Shown: piece after piece, positions 24,331 to 32,869 of the stretch
Position numbering within the stretch: the first letter of the stretch is position 1
Layout: the number at the start of each line of letters is the position of its first letter
DNA from: Lewinellaceae bacterium
GTDB lineage: Bacteria; Bacteroidota; Bacteroidia; Chitinophagales; Saprospiraceae
DNA: 64,000 nt
Direction: 5' to 3'
NCBI GenBank assembly: GCA_016716135.1
Contig: JADJWX010000008.1
Span: forward strand, 1 to 64,000
The notes under the pieces: model-generated
Databases searched by the model: none
What the model was told of the DNA's origin: nothing
The model's input: only the letters and a program-made list of their open reading frames with translations
Program-made: the position numbers and the translations under genes

Positions 24331-24978
24331 TTACTCCTTAACCGGTTTGACCGGCTTGTCGCAGGCGTCTTGCAGGCGCATTGTTTTTACCACTTTTCGC
24401 CGGGTGGTTTTTTGCGTAACGGTCACGGAAGCTGTTTTTCCACAAACACAATTGACCTGCATTTTCGTGCCGGCAGGTTTGCCATCCACCTCCCAGGCAA
24501 AGGTGTAGTCGGCGGTCTCAATGTTACGGTCTGGGAAGCTGATCTCGAGATTGACGCCCGATTTAATGCAGCCGGATTGTATAACCTCAAAGGTGAAGTC
24601 TGGCTGACGTTGGCTTTTTTCCAGTTTGTAAGCGATATCCACCACAGCCCGCTTGCATTTTTGGCTGTTGGGCTGGGCAAACAGGGTGATGTACATATCG
24701 GCGTCGACTTTTCGGTCGCGGCAACGTACACAGTTGGAAACGGTTTTGCAGTTGGATTCGGCCTCTGCCTGCATTTGCTCAACCAGTTTGGGCAACACAT
24801 CGTCACAATAAGGCGCCATTTGGTCGGCCTGAATGGCAGCCATGGTTGAAGATTTGTCCGATGGCGCGGTATTGGTTTTGGCGGGGGTGGTGGTTTGCGC
24901 GCCAAGGGTTTGCGCAAACAGGGCTAAGGCAATTGAAGCACAAAAAAAAGGAATGCGGGCATTTCTCATTTGAAACAT
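24331..24978 (-). CDS. Cys-rich secreted protein, paralogue 2
   Basis: 215 residues with a signal peptide ending 'TLGAQ' (~residue 27). The core 'EAESNCKTVSNCVRCRDRK' followed by 'YITLFAQP' is matched in the neighbouring gene 25030-25620 by 'EADANCKTATRCIACTEKK' followed by 'YVTLVAQP'. Both end with an Ig/PKD-like tail: 'YTFAWEVDGKPAG' here and 'YSYLWEIDGSKGG' there, each followed by a CxCGK motif. The two are tandem paralogues, probably exported and disulfide-bonded. No family name is recognised. It is probably co-transcribed with the upstream paralogue across a 51-bp gap. Confidence 0.8.
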   Translation of the reverse strand: MFQMRNARIPFFCASIALALFAQTLGAQTTTPAKTNTAPSDKSSTMAAIQADQMAPYCDDVLPKLVEQMQAEAESNCKTVSNCVRCRDRKVDADMYITLFAQPNSQKCKRAVVDIAYKLEKSQRQPDFTFEVIQSGCIKSGVNLEISFPDRNIETADYTFAWEVDGKPAGTKMQVNCVCGKTASVTVTQKTTRRKVVKTMRLQDACDKPVKPVKE

Positions 24979-25029
24979 CGTTTGGAGGTGTGGTAAAATT
25001 GATGTGGACTGCAGGCTGGCCGGGGATCA

Positions 25030-25620
25030 TTATTTGCGGCAAGGCGATAATTTCACCTGCCTGGAATAACTCAGTCCGGTTTTTGCGTCTGTAACCGTCA
25101 GCGTAGCTACTTTGCCGCAGGCGCATTTCAGATCGGACGCATGGCCGCCCTTGCTGCCATCAATTTCCCAAAGATAGCTGTAGCGGTCTTTGCTGCATTC
25201 CGCGGCATCGCCCGGAATGAGGGGCTTCAGGTCGATACCGGAACCGTCTTCGCAACGCTGCTGGAGAATGTCGAAAGTGGGCGGTGCAGGCCGGGTTTTG
25301 GTCGTGGCTGCGGCGCCCGCCGGTGTTTTGCGGTCGGTAGGTGCTGCTGCGGCTACGTCGTTGTTGGACCGGACATTACACTTCGGCTGGGCGACCAGGG
25401 TCACGTAGGCAACGGCGCCCGATTTTTTTTCCGTGCAGGCTATGCAGCGGGTTGCCGTTTTGCAGTTAGCGTCGGCTTCTTTTTGCAGATCACCTTGTGT
25501 GCTGGCCATGATTTTGTCGCAGGCAGGCGGGGCCGGAATGGCGTCCTGGGCCGAAAGAATAACCGTTGTCAGGAAAAACATTCCGAAGAAAAGGCAAGTG
25601 GCAATACGTCGTGATTTCAT
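25030..25620 (-). CDS. Cys-rich secreted protein, paralogue 1
   Basis: 196 residues. The signal peptide ends 'VILSAQ' (~residue 25). It has the same CKTxxxCxxC core, AQP word and CACGK tail as the next gene, with a Pro/Ala/Thr-rich linker between. The conserved Cys spacing and the acidic 'WEIDG' loop suggest a small extracellular domain of unknown function. It is first in a two-gene operon. Confidence 0.8.
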   Translation of the reverse strand: MKSRRIATCLFFGMFFLTTVILSAQDAIPAPPACDKIMASTQGDLQKEADANCKTATRCIACTEKKSGAVAYVTLVAQPKCNVRSNNDVAAAAPTDRKTPAGAAATTKTRPAPPTFDILQQRCEDGSGIDLKPLIPGDAAECSKDRYSYLWEIDGSKGGHASDLKCACGKVATLTVTDAKTGLSYSRQVKLSPCRK

Positions 25621-26038
25621 TTAGTTTAAATTTTTATGTAAATTAAAAAAGATTGACTTTACGCATGTCGTACCGCAGGTCACTAATCCGGAGAACGGCG
25701 GTTGGCGCGGGGCAATCGCGGCATTTTCTTGCAAATCAGCGCCTGAAGCCGTTGCTGGCGCGCTTGTCCTAAAAGACGTTGTGCGCGGCAAGGTATAAAA
25801 ATCAGGCATTTTAAACCCAACGGAAAAAGCATTTCAACCTGCCGGTTTATCCGCGTTGCCGGAACAGGTTATCAGTTAACCCTTTTTTTGTGCCGAATGA
25901 ACGCCCCTCCGCGCTTGCTGCGCCGTCCCGGTTCCGCTCCGGCGAACGGCGTATATTTGTCAAAATTATCCGGGCAATTGCCTTAACACAAGGCGAATGT
26001 TTCTGAAATTCAATTGATTACATTTTTCAGGAAAAATA
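25621..26038. other. Gene-free stretch between divergent genes
   Basis: This 418-bp divergent intergenic region holds the leaders of the Cys-rich pair and of the Ynj-type binding protein. No RNA motif, palindrome or short gene stood out. Confidence 0.5.
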
Positions 26039-27277
26039 ATGATGTTAATACTGAAGCGTTTAAGCCGGAGCGCCTGTTTCCTGGCATTGTTGTATTTAAT
26101 TCCGGGCTGCGCCCAAAACAGCGGCCCGGAGCAGTCGGAAACGCTGCAACAGCTGCCCTGGACCCAAATAGAAGCCCGCGCCAAAGGCAGTACCGTACAC
26201 TTCACCATGTGGCAGGGCGACCCGCTGATCAACCGGTACATGGCCGAATTCGTAGTACCCGAGGTGCAAAAACGCTACGGGCTGACCCTGAAAATCGCGC
26301 CCGGCCAGGGCACCGAGATCGTAAAAAATCTGCTGGCCGAAAAAGAAGCCGGCAAGGCGGAAAGCAGCGTTGACATGTGCTGGATCAACGGCGAAACGTT
26401 TTTTCAACTGCGTCAAATCGAGGCGTTGTACGGCCCGTTCAGCCAACAACTCCCGAACGCACAATACATCGACTTCGACAACCCGTTTATCGGCTTCGAT
26501 TTTCAGCAAAAAACCGGCGGCTACGAATGCCCCTGGGGCAATGTGCAAATGACGGTGATCTACGATTCGGTGCGCACCCCCGCCCCGCCCCGCACATTGG
26601 AAGCCCTGGAGCAGTATGTGCGTGCGCATCCGGGCAAATTCACCATCCCGTACGAGTTTACCGGCATGACCCTGCTGAAGTCCTGGATGATCGCCCTGGC
26701 CGGCGACCCGGAGGCGCTTAACGGGCCGTTCGACGAAAAAAAATACACGCAGCTCAGTGCCCGGCTCTGGGATTTTATCAACCGGAACAAGCCGTATTTC
26801 TGGCGCGAAGGCAAAACCTTCCCTGAAAGCCTGGCCGCCACCCACCAGATGTTTGCCAACGGCGAGCTGGATTTTACGATGAGCAACAACGACAGCGAGG
26901 TGGACAACAAGATCCTGCAAAAGATTTTCCCGACCACGGCCCGGGCTTATGTGTTCGACTTGGGCACTATCCAGAATTCGCATTTCCTCGGCATTCCTGC
27001 CCGCGCCGCCAACAAGCCGGGCGCCCTGGTGGTCATCAATTTTATGATCTCCCCGGAAGCGCAACTGGAAAAAATGCAACCCGCTGTGTGGGGCGACGGC
27101 ACGGTGCTGGATATGGGGAAACTGCCTGCCGACTGGCGCCGGCGTTTTGAAAACATTCCCGAGCGCCGCCATGCGCCGCGCCGGGCGGATATTCAACGGA
27201 AAGCCCTGCAAGAGCCGGCGCCGGAGTATATGATCCGGTTGTACTCGGATTTTCGGACGCGGGTGATTGAGGGGTAG
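26039..27277 (+). CDS. ABC transporter substrate-binding lipoprotein, YnjB-like
   Basis: 412 residues with a lipobox 'LIPGCAQNS' (Cys ~22), so it is a lipoprotein in the periplasm. The sequence matches YnjB of enterobacteria in order: 'LPWTQIEARAKGSTVHFTMW', 'GDPLINRYM', 'SSVDMCWINGETF', 'PWGNVQMTVIYDS', 'PYFWREGKTFPES', 'AVWGDGTVLDMGKLPADW'. The substrate of YnjBCD is not established. Its partner permease and ATPase genes are not adjacent but begin at 31140, beyond an AT-rich block. The short form ATG 26042 is an alternative start. Confidence 0.88.
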   Translation: MMLILKRLSRSACFLALLYLIPGCAQNSGPEQSETLQQLPWTQIEARAKGSTVHFTMWQGDPLINRYMAEFVVPEVQKRYGLTLKIAPGQGTEIVKNLLAEKEAGKAESSVDMCWINGETFFQLRQIEALYGPFSQQLPNAQYIDFDNPFIGFDFQQKTGGYECPWGNVQMTVIYDSVRTPAPPRTLEALEQYVRAHPGKFTIPYEFTGMTLLKSWMIALAGDPEALNGPFDEKKYTQLSARLWDFINRNKPYFWREGKTFPESLAATHQMFANGELDFTMSNNDSEVDNKILQKIFPTTARAYVFDLGTIQNSHFLGIPARAANKPGALVVINFMISPEAQLEKMQPAVWGDGTVLDMGKLPADWRRRFENIPERRHAPRRADIQRKALQEPAPEYMIRLYSDFRTRVIEG

Positions 27278-27699
27278 GTAGGGCTATAGAGGCATCCGAT
27301 GCCTAAAATCCAAAACACTTTCCGGCGGGTATAACAGCCCCGGTTTCCGAACAGGCAACTTTTCAGAAAATACGCTCAACCTGACTGGCTAATGTCCGGC
27401 TCGGGTCTTGTCATTTTTTTGTCCGCAAGGCGATGCGGCAAAACCCGGTGCCAAGCTGAAATGTTTAACCATAGATATGCATATCGGGATATTCTTAAAC
27501 ACTAAAATGGGTCACTTTGACCTGTACAGTGCTTAGGCGGTTTAGAACATTGGGTATTCGGAACAATACGAAATGGGGGCATTGACCATGGCGATACGAA
27601 CAAGAAAAGTTCCTGAACCCAATGCCATAAACTGCTTATAAAACGGACAAGCCGAACACCGCACTACAAAGTAGGCATTACAAAATAAATATTACGCAA
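27278..27699. other. Gene-free stretch at the edge of the AT-rich block
   Basis: 422 bp without a convincing reading frame. Base composition shifts here from GC-rich (ynjB side) to AT-rich. No inverted repeat, integrase or tRNA end was seen that would define an insertion boundary. Confidence 0.5.
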
Positions 27700-28455
27700 A
27701 TGAAAATCTTGAATTCTGTGTTTGCATTTGCAGTCCTTTTAATATTGACTGCCTGCAACAGCCGGCCTGATAACGAGACAAAAACGCAGGAAAATACCCG
27801 GGAAACCACGCAACAGTTCACACCGCTTGTTCAGGAAGTGCTGACCAAAGCGCAGCGGGATGCTTTGACACCCGATGAAGTATTGGCAACGTTTAAAGAA
27901 GGCAATGAGCGGTTTGTAAAGAATGACCTGACGGCTAGGGACCATTCGGCTCAAGTCAGAAAAAGTGCCAATGGTCAATTCCCCAAAGCGGCAGTTATCT
28001 CCTGTCTCGACAGCAGGGTGCCTGTCGAAGATGTATTTGACAGAGGCATAGGCGATATTTTTGTTGGGCGCGTTGCCGGAAACTTTGTGAATGAAGATCT
28101 CTTGGGAAGCCTTGAATTTGCTTGTAAAGTAGCGGGTTCCAAATTGATTGTGGTTATGGGGCACGAGCATTGCGGGGCGATAAAGGCCGCCATTGACGAT
28201 GTCAAGTTAGGCAACATCACGGCTATGCTTTCCAAAATCCGGCCGGCCGTAGAAAAGGTTGATTATGCCGGTGAAAGGACTTCTAAAAATCCGGAATTTG
28301 TTCATCAGGTTTGCGAAAGCAATGTTGTGCACACGATTGAACAAATCAGGATAAAGAGCCCGATACTAAAAGAAATGGAAGATAACGGCGAAATCAAAAT
28401 AGTAGGTGCGACCTACGATATGGACACTGGAATAGCGACCTTTCTGAAAGAATAA
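27700..28455 (+). CDS. Beta-class carbonic anhydrase, lipoprotein
   Basis: 251 residues. The lipobox 'LLILTACNS' (Cys19) predicts lipid anchoring in the envelope, unusual compared with the common cytosolic enzyme. Zinc ligands fit Cys102 (CLDSR, with the Asp104/Arg106 dyad), His155 and Cys158 (HEHC). 'GRVAGNFVNEDLLGSLEF' is typical. It hydrates CO2 to bicarbonate. It is followed closely by a strong hairpin, so it is probably a single-gene unit. Confidence 0.93.
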   Translation: MKILNSVFAFAVLLILTACNSRPDNETKTQENTRETTQQFTPLVQEVLTKAQRDALTPDEVLATFKEGNERFVKNDLTARDHSAQVRKSANGQFPKAAVISCLDSRVPVEDVFDRGIGDIFVGRVAGNFVNEDLLGSLEFACKVAGSKLIVVMGHEHCGAIKAAIDDVKLGNITAMLSKIRPAVEKVDYAGERTSKNPEFVHQVCESNVVHTIEQIRIKSPILKEMEDNGEIKIVGATYDMDTGIATFLKE

Positions 28456-28468
28456 CGGTGTGCTGATA

Positions 28469-28498
28469 GCGAGGGGGTGACTCCAGTCACCCCCTCGC
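28469..28498. terminator. Strong hairpin after carbonic anhydrase
   Basis: GCGAGGGGGTGACT, a CC loop, then the exact reverse complement (14-bp stem). It starts 13 bp after the carbonic anhydrase stop. The T-run is poor. Confidence 0.75.
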
Positions 28499-28572
28499 TC
28501 TTGGTCTCCACCCTGCCAAGCGGAAATAATACTCCTGTTTTGGCAATCAAAATATCTGTGAAAAATAGAAAA

Positions 28573-29061
28573 ATGGATATAAAAATAATAGAAACGGTTA
28601 CTGTTATTGCGGCCTATTTCCTGATACGTATTGTTTCAGGCAAAGCCATAGAAAAAACCGTAGAGAATAGTTTAATGCAAAAGTCAAGAGGGAAGGTAAT
28701 TAAAAAAGGCGTTAATATTATTTTGCTGTCAATTACAACAGCCTTTCTGTTTTTTGTTTGGGGCGTCAAGCAATCCGAATTGGTTGTTTTTTTTAGCTCT
28801 TTTCTCGCCGTTTTAGGAATAGCGTTGTTCGCGCAATGGTCAATTTTATCGAATATCACCTCTGGAATAATTATATTTTTTAGCCATCCGGTTAAATTAG
28901 ATGACACCATCAGCATCATTGACAAAGATTACCATGTCGAAGGAAGAGTTAGCGACATCGGTCTTTTCTTTGTTATCATTAAGACAAACGATGGCGAAAG
29001 AGTAACAGTGCCAAGTAATGTCTTCGTTCAAAAAATGATAAAACACAAAATAAATCTTTAG
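28573..29061 (+). CDS. Small MscS-family channel protein
   Basis: About 162 residues from ATG 28573 (MDIKIIETV); the open frame upstream to 28477 crosses the carbonic-anhydrase hairpin and is unlikely to be coding. There are two or three hydrophobic helices, then the MscS core: 'GIALFAQWSILSNITSGIII' is the pore-lining helix region, followed by beta-domain words 'HPVKLDDTISI' and 'RVTVPSNVFVQKMI'. MscS proteins open under membrane tension in the inner membrane. The usual C-terminal alpha/beta cage is missing, so it is a short form. Confidence 0.85.
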   Translation: MDIKIIETVTVIAAYFLIRIVSGKAIEKTVENSLMQKSRGKVIKKGVNIILLSITTAFLFFVWGVKQSELVVFFSSFLAVLGIALFAQWSILSNITSGIIIFFSHPVKLDDTISIIDKDYHVEGRVSDIGLFFVIIKTNDGERVTVPSNVFVQKMIKHKINL

Positions 29062-29134
29062 ACGTCGTCTCAAAAGTGGCTGCCGGACTGAACGTATACC
29101 TGTCGGAAAGTATACTTTTGAAGCAAAAACACCT

Positions 29135-30166
29135 ATGCGAATAGCAACGACTGTAATTTGCCTGATCCTTGCCGCTGTCGGTTATGGTCAGGATGCGGAT
29201 GAAATTGAACGGCTTTTCAATAATGGCGATTTTGAAGCAGTGGTGGAAAAAGGGACCCGCTTACTTGAAGCCGATACGGATGAACTTATCGTTTGTCATT
29301 TGGTTGGCCGGGCATTGACTGAATTGAAACAATTTGAGCAGGCAAAGCCATTGCTGAAAAAAACAACCGTAAAATCAGCGCCTGGCTGGATGAAATCCTG
29401 GAGCTTTGGATACTTAGGGATATGTAACTATGCAACCGGAAATTTAAAGGAATCTGAAAGCAATTTTAAGAAGGCGGTTAAATTAAACGCGACAAAAAAT
29501 TCAACAAAATTTGCAGCGCGGCGACTGAAATTATTACAGCTGCCGGAGTATGCCAAATACTGGGAAACAATAGAAACAGACAATATCCGGTTTTATGTTC
29601 AGCCTGGGCACCAGATTGCCGATCTGAAAAAGTATTGTTCTGAAAGAAACGCTGCATTTATAGAAAACAATCACTTTTTCAATGCCGCCCCGTATAAAAA
29701 AATTGATTTTTTTGTTTGGAGCAATCCGGAAGAAGGAAAAAAAATATTAGGCGAAGAAATTGGATTCGCGAATTCAGATTTCTGTATGATCAACGCAAAA
29801 ATTAATCAAACAAAAGGGCATGAAATTACCCACATACTATGCGACTATGGAATAAAGCCCAATAAAAAGAACCGCCTAATAAATGAAGGCGTGGCAGTTG
29901 CATTTGATTTGACAAATCGAAATCGGGTGGAATTGGCCAAATCGGCAAATCAAAAGAATATGAAAATTAAAGACTTTTTCAACGAATCCTCCAGGCTCCC
30001 AGAGGACATTATTTACCCTGTTGGAGGAGCATTAATTGAATATTTGAGGACAAAGAACGATAACGAGCGCCTGAAGCGATTGCTCAAAGAGCAGACCTAT
30101 GAAGCCCTCCTGGAAACCTACGGCATAGAAATCATTGAAGAATTTGAGCGGAAAATCATGTTCTAG
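29135..30166 (+). CDS. TPR protein with peptidase-MA-like gluzincin domain
   Basis: 343 residues; signal peptide 'MRIATTVICLILAAVGYGQ'. Residues ~20-140 form TPR-like helices ('FNNGDFEAVVEKGTRLLEA', 'ATGNLKESESNFKKAVKLN'). The zinc motif HEITH (about residues 230-234, in 'KGHEITHILCDYG') and the downstream Glu in 'LINEGVAVAFD' define a peptidase-MA-type metallopeptidase. It is probably periplasmic. The substrate is unknown. AT-rich codon use matches the other genes of the 27.7-31.1 kb block. Confidence 0.8.
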   Translation: MRIATTVICLILAAVGYGQDADEIERLFNNGDFEAVVEKGTRLLEADTDELIVCHLVGRALTELKQFEQAKPLLKKTTVKSAPGWMKSWSFGYLGICNYATGNLKESESNFKKAVKLNATKNSTKFAARRLKLLQLPEYAKYWETIETDNIRFYVQPGHQIADLKKYCSERNAAFIENNHFFNAAPYKKIDFFVWSNPEEGKKILGEEIGFANSDFCMINAKINQTKGHEITHILCDYGIKPNKKNRLINEGVAVAFDLTNRNRVELAKSANQKNMKIKDFFNESSRLPEDIIYPVGGALIEYLRTKNDNERLKRLLKEQTYEALLETYGIEIIEEFERKIMF

Positions 30167-30290
30167 GCCATGATGCGCCTGGTTTTGGTCTTGGGCGGAG
30201 CAAATCCACCCTGAATCCACCCCCCCACCAACAAGCAAAGGGTTGTGTGTACACGTAGATTTGCAGTTCAGTTTAACCACAGCACTTTGA

Positions 30291-30656
30291 ATGATGAACA
30301 AAAAAATCTCAATTTCCGGACTGGCGTTTGGTTTGGTAATTTTTGTCGGATTGATGCCGCTGGCATTTAAATTTTCGGGAAACCAAACGCAACTATTACT
30401 TGGCACTTCGTTCAAATATTTCATATGGAGTGCCCAGGCCATTGTCTTGCTCACCCTGTTTTTTACAAAAATCAACTTCAGTAAAAACCAACTGATTGGT
30501 TTGGCAATGCTTTGCACTCTGGTGCCTTTTATATTCGCCTTTACAGAAATCGGTATTTCCTTTTTAATTTTGAATAACGTTGTAAGTTCGATGCTGTCCT
30601 GGGCAATAGCAAGTGTACTTTTTGCCAAATGGTTTGTTGTTTTGGATTACAATTAA
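30291..30656 (+). CDS. Small four-helix membrane protein
   Basis: 121 residues, nearly all hydrophobic, with about four membrane helices ('GLAFGLVIFVGLMPLAF', 'YFIWSAQAIVLLTLFF', 'LIGLAMLCTLVPFIFAF', 'NVVSSMLSWAIASVLFA'). No family recognised. It precedes a membrane-anchored LuxR-type regulator by a few bp, so the two may act as a membrane sensor and output pair. This pairing is inference. Confidence 0.65.
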   Translation: MMNKKISISGLAFGLVIFVGLMPLAFKFSGNQTQLLLGTSFKYFIWSAQAIVLLTLFFTKINFSKNQLIGLAMLCTLVPFIFAFTEIGISFLILNNVVSSMLSWAIASVLFAKWFVVLDYN

Positions 30657-30670
30657 AATGCAGAAAAATA

Positions 30671-31117
30671 GTGAAGGCAAAACAAAAACAAGGATTACTG
30701 ATTGCGTTGAGCATTTTCCTTGCATTGTGTTCAATCGGGTTCTCTTTTAACGGCACTTCTTTTCTTTGGTTCTGGCAAAAGAATCCTATAATCCCGATCA
30801 TATTACTCTGCCTTGTCTTTCTTGTTGTTCGGTATTGGCTGAAACTTGAAATTGATGCGCACCGACAGCACATCCTTGCGGAATATGAACGGAGCTTGAG
30901 TCAGAATGAACAGGCAGATTTTAAGAAGTTGCTGTCACTTCGGGAGATAGAAGTTTTGGAACTGATCAATAATGGGCTGAGCAATAAAGAAATTGCCAAC
31001 AGACTATTCATTTCTTTATCAACCGTCAAAACCCATATCAATAACATTTATAAAATATTGGACATAAAAAACAGGCGAGAAGCTATTGAAAAAACAAATG
31101 TGCAGATAAAACTTTGA
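30671..31117 (+). CDS. Membrane-anchored LuxR/NarL-type regulator
   Basis: 148 residues if it starts at GTG 30671, 14 bp after the preceding stop; an ATG at 30629 in the same frame would overlap the previous gene. Two N-terminal membrane helices ('LLIALSIFLALCSIGFSF', 'IIPIILLCLVFLVVRYW') precede a LuxR-type helix-turn-helix ('LSLREIEVLELINNGLSNKE', 'FISLSTVKTHINNIYKIL'). There is no receiver domain, so control must come through the membrane part, perhaps from the adjacent four-helix protein. Confidence 0.82.
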   Translation: MKAKQKQGLLIALSIFLALCSIGFSFNGTSFLWFWQKNPIIPIILLCLVFLVVRYWLKLEIDAHRQHILAEYERSLSQNEQADFKKLLSLREIEVLELINNGLSNKEIANRLFISLSTVKTHINNIYKILDIKNRREAIEKTNVQIKL

Positions 31118-31139
31118 GCTCAACTCCGATACAAATCGC

Positions 31140-31979
31140 ATGCGCAAACGCCTCCCCACGATCTTCCTCCTCCTGACCCTGCTCCCCCTGGCCGCAGGCC
31201 TCGCCTACGCCCTGGCCTACAGCCTGGGCCTGGCCGGCGCCCTGCAAGCGGGCCTGACTACCCAGCACTGGCAGGCAGTGCTGGGTAGCCCGGCCGTCTG
31301 GTTTTCGCTGGTGTTGAGCCTGCTGGTAGCACTGGTTGTGGTGGTACTTTCCGCAGCGTTGGCCCTGACAACCGTACTGGTTTTTCACCGCGAACTGGGC
31401 AGCAACCCCCTGCGCTTCGGCGCCTACTGGCCCCTTGCCCTGCCGCCGATTGTGGCAGCGTTCTGGGGTTTCCAACTGCTGGGCAATTCCGGCCTGCTGG
31501 CACGACTGGCAGCCGCAACGGGGTGCATTTCGGGTCCGCAGGATTTTGTACCCCTCATCAACGACCCCTGGCAAATCGGGATCACCGCCGTGCTGACTAT
31601 GGCCACCTTCCCCTTTTTCACGGTGGTACTCCACCAGTTTTACCGCTCCGAACAACTGCCGCGCCTGCTGGAGCTCGCCCGCAGCCTGGGCGCCACCGGG
31701 CAACAGTGCCACTGGCGGGTGACGGCGCCCGTATTGTTGCAAAAACTGCGGCCGCTGATGGTGCTGTACGGCGTGTTTTTATTTGGCGCCTATGAAGTGC
31801 CACTGCTGCTGGGCAGCCAGTCGGCGCGTATGATCTCCATCCTGATCGCGCAGAAATTCCGCCGTTTTGATCTCCAGGATTTGCCGCAGGCCTATGCCAT
31901 CACGTTGTTGTATGCCGCGGTGGTGCTGGCGGTTTTGCTTGTATTCCGGCCTGGCCGGCAAATGAACGGGAGCGTATGA
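31140..31979 (+). CDS. ABC transporter permease 1, YnjC N-half-like
   Basis: 279 residues, about six membrane helices. The cytoplasmic EAA-type loop is 'LPRLLELARSLGATGQQCHW' followed by RVTAPVLLQ, which contacts the ATPase. In enterobacteria YnjC is one fused double permease; here the halves are separate genes. Its stop overlaps the next start (ATGA, 31976-31979). It begins the GC-rich operon that continues with the second permease, the ATPase and a radical-SAM enzyme. Confidence 0.87.
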   Translation: MRKRLPTIFLLLTLLPLAAGLAYALAYSLGLAGALQAGLTTQHWQAVLGSPAVWFSLVLSLLVALVVVVLSAALALTTVLVFHRELGSNPLRFGAYWPLALPPIVAAFWGFQLLGNSGLLARLAAATGCISGPQDFVPLINDPWQIGITAVLTMATFPFFTVVLHQFYRSEQLPRLLELARSLGATGQQCHWRVTAPVLLQKLRPLMVLYGVFLFGAYEVPLLLGSQSARMISILIAQKFRRFDLQDLPQAYAITLLYAAVVLAVLLVFRPGRQMNGSV

Positions 31980-32869
31980 ACGTGTTCGAAAAATGGCGCC
32001 GACTCCAGCCCCAAAGGGGAGAGGGGCTCCCTTTCAAGTTAAATTTTGATTGGAATAAGGGCAAGCCCCCCTCCCCCCGGGGGGAGGGGACGGGGGTGGG
32101 GCGGGCACCCTTCGCCGCGCTCCTCCTGCTCTTTGCCCTGCCCTTTGCCTACCTGCTCCTGCTTTCCCTGGCCATGCAGTGGCGTTTCCCCTTGCTTTTG
32201 CCCGAAGGGCTCAGCCTCGAACACTGGCAACTGGCCTGGCGCATCGGTGGCCTGGCGGATAGTTTAGGTTTGTCGGCGGTTTGCGCCGCCGTGGTCGCCC
32301 TGAGCAGCACCGCCCTGGGTTTCCGTATGGCCCACGCGATCGCCGCGCACCACCGCCGGCGCCTGCTGGTAGCCATCGCTTATCTGCCCTATGCGTTTTC
32401 GCCGGTGATCTACGCCTTTTGCCTGCAATTTTTCTTTTTAAAAACCAACCTTGCGGGCACCCTGGCCGGGGTCTTGTTGGGCCAGTTCCTGCTCGTTTTT
32501 CCCTTCAGTGTCATTTTGTTTGTCAACCACTGGACGCCACGCCTTCGCAACATGGAGGCGCTGGTGTACACCCTCGGAGGCTCTGCCGGGGCGGCCTGGC
32601 GGCGGGTGTTGTTGCCGGTGTCGCGACCGGCCCTGCTCAACGGGTTGTTTCAGACGTTTCTGCTCGCCTGGTTTGAATACGGCCTTACCACCGTGCTCGG
32701 GCAAGGGCGGGTGCCTACCCTGCCGGTGCGCGTGTACCAGTACATCGGCGAGGCAAATCCGTATTTTGCGGCCCTGGGCAGCACGCTGCTGATCTGGCCG
32801 CCGCTGTTGCTGCTTTGGCTCAATTACCGCTATCAAAACCGGACACATGCCGCCTTTGCTGACCGTTGA
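31976..32869 (+). CDS. ABC transporter permease 2, YnjC C-half-like, with inserted repeat
   Basis: 297 residues, six helices. The EAA-type loop is 'RNMEALVYTLGGSAGAAWRR' followed by VLLPVSRPAL. After MNVFEKWRR come about 34 residues that read like translated intergenic repeat ('PQRGEGLPFKLNF', 'PPSPRGEGTGVGR') before the first membrane helix 'APFAALLLLFALPFAYLLL'. The insert carries a perfect 22-bp palindrome and leaves the frame open. The ORF overlaps its neighbours by 4 bp (upstream) and 23 bp (downstream). Confidence 0.87.
   Translation: MNVFEKWRRLQPQRGEGLPFKLNFDWNKGKPPSPRGEGTGVGRAPFAALLLLFALPFAYLLLLSLAMQWRFPLLLPEGLSLEHWQLAWRIGGLADSLGLSAVCAAVVALSSTALGFRMAHAIAAHHRRRLLVAIAYLPYAFSPVIYAFCLQFFFLKTNLAGTLAGVLLGQFLLVFPFSVILFVNHWTPRLRNMEALVYTLGGSAGAAWRRVLLPVSRPALLNGLFQTFLLAWFEYGLTTVLGQGRVPTLPVRVYQYIGEANPYFAALGSTLLIWPPLLLLWLNYRYQNRTHAAFADR
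31999..32103. repeat. Palindromic element inside a permease gene
   Basis: CCCCAAAGGGGAGAGGGGCT, then an AT-rich centre, then a perfect 22-bp palindrome (32068-32089; CCCCTCCCCCC and its complement) and ACGGGGGTGGGGCG. This resembles the CCCTCTCC/GGAGAGGG-type intergenic repeats common in this phylum. It is inserted in frame within the permease N-terminus. Confidence 0.65.

Noticed and set aside
28477..28572. Upstream extension of the MscS-like gene
   Set aside because: It crosses the carbonic anhydrase terminator hairpin; ATG 28573 gives a sensible membrane start.
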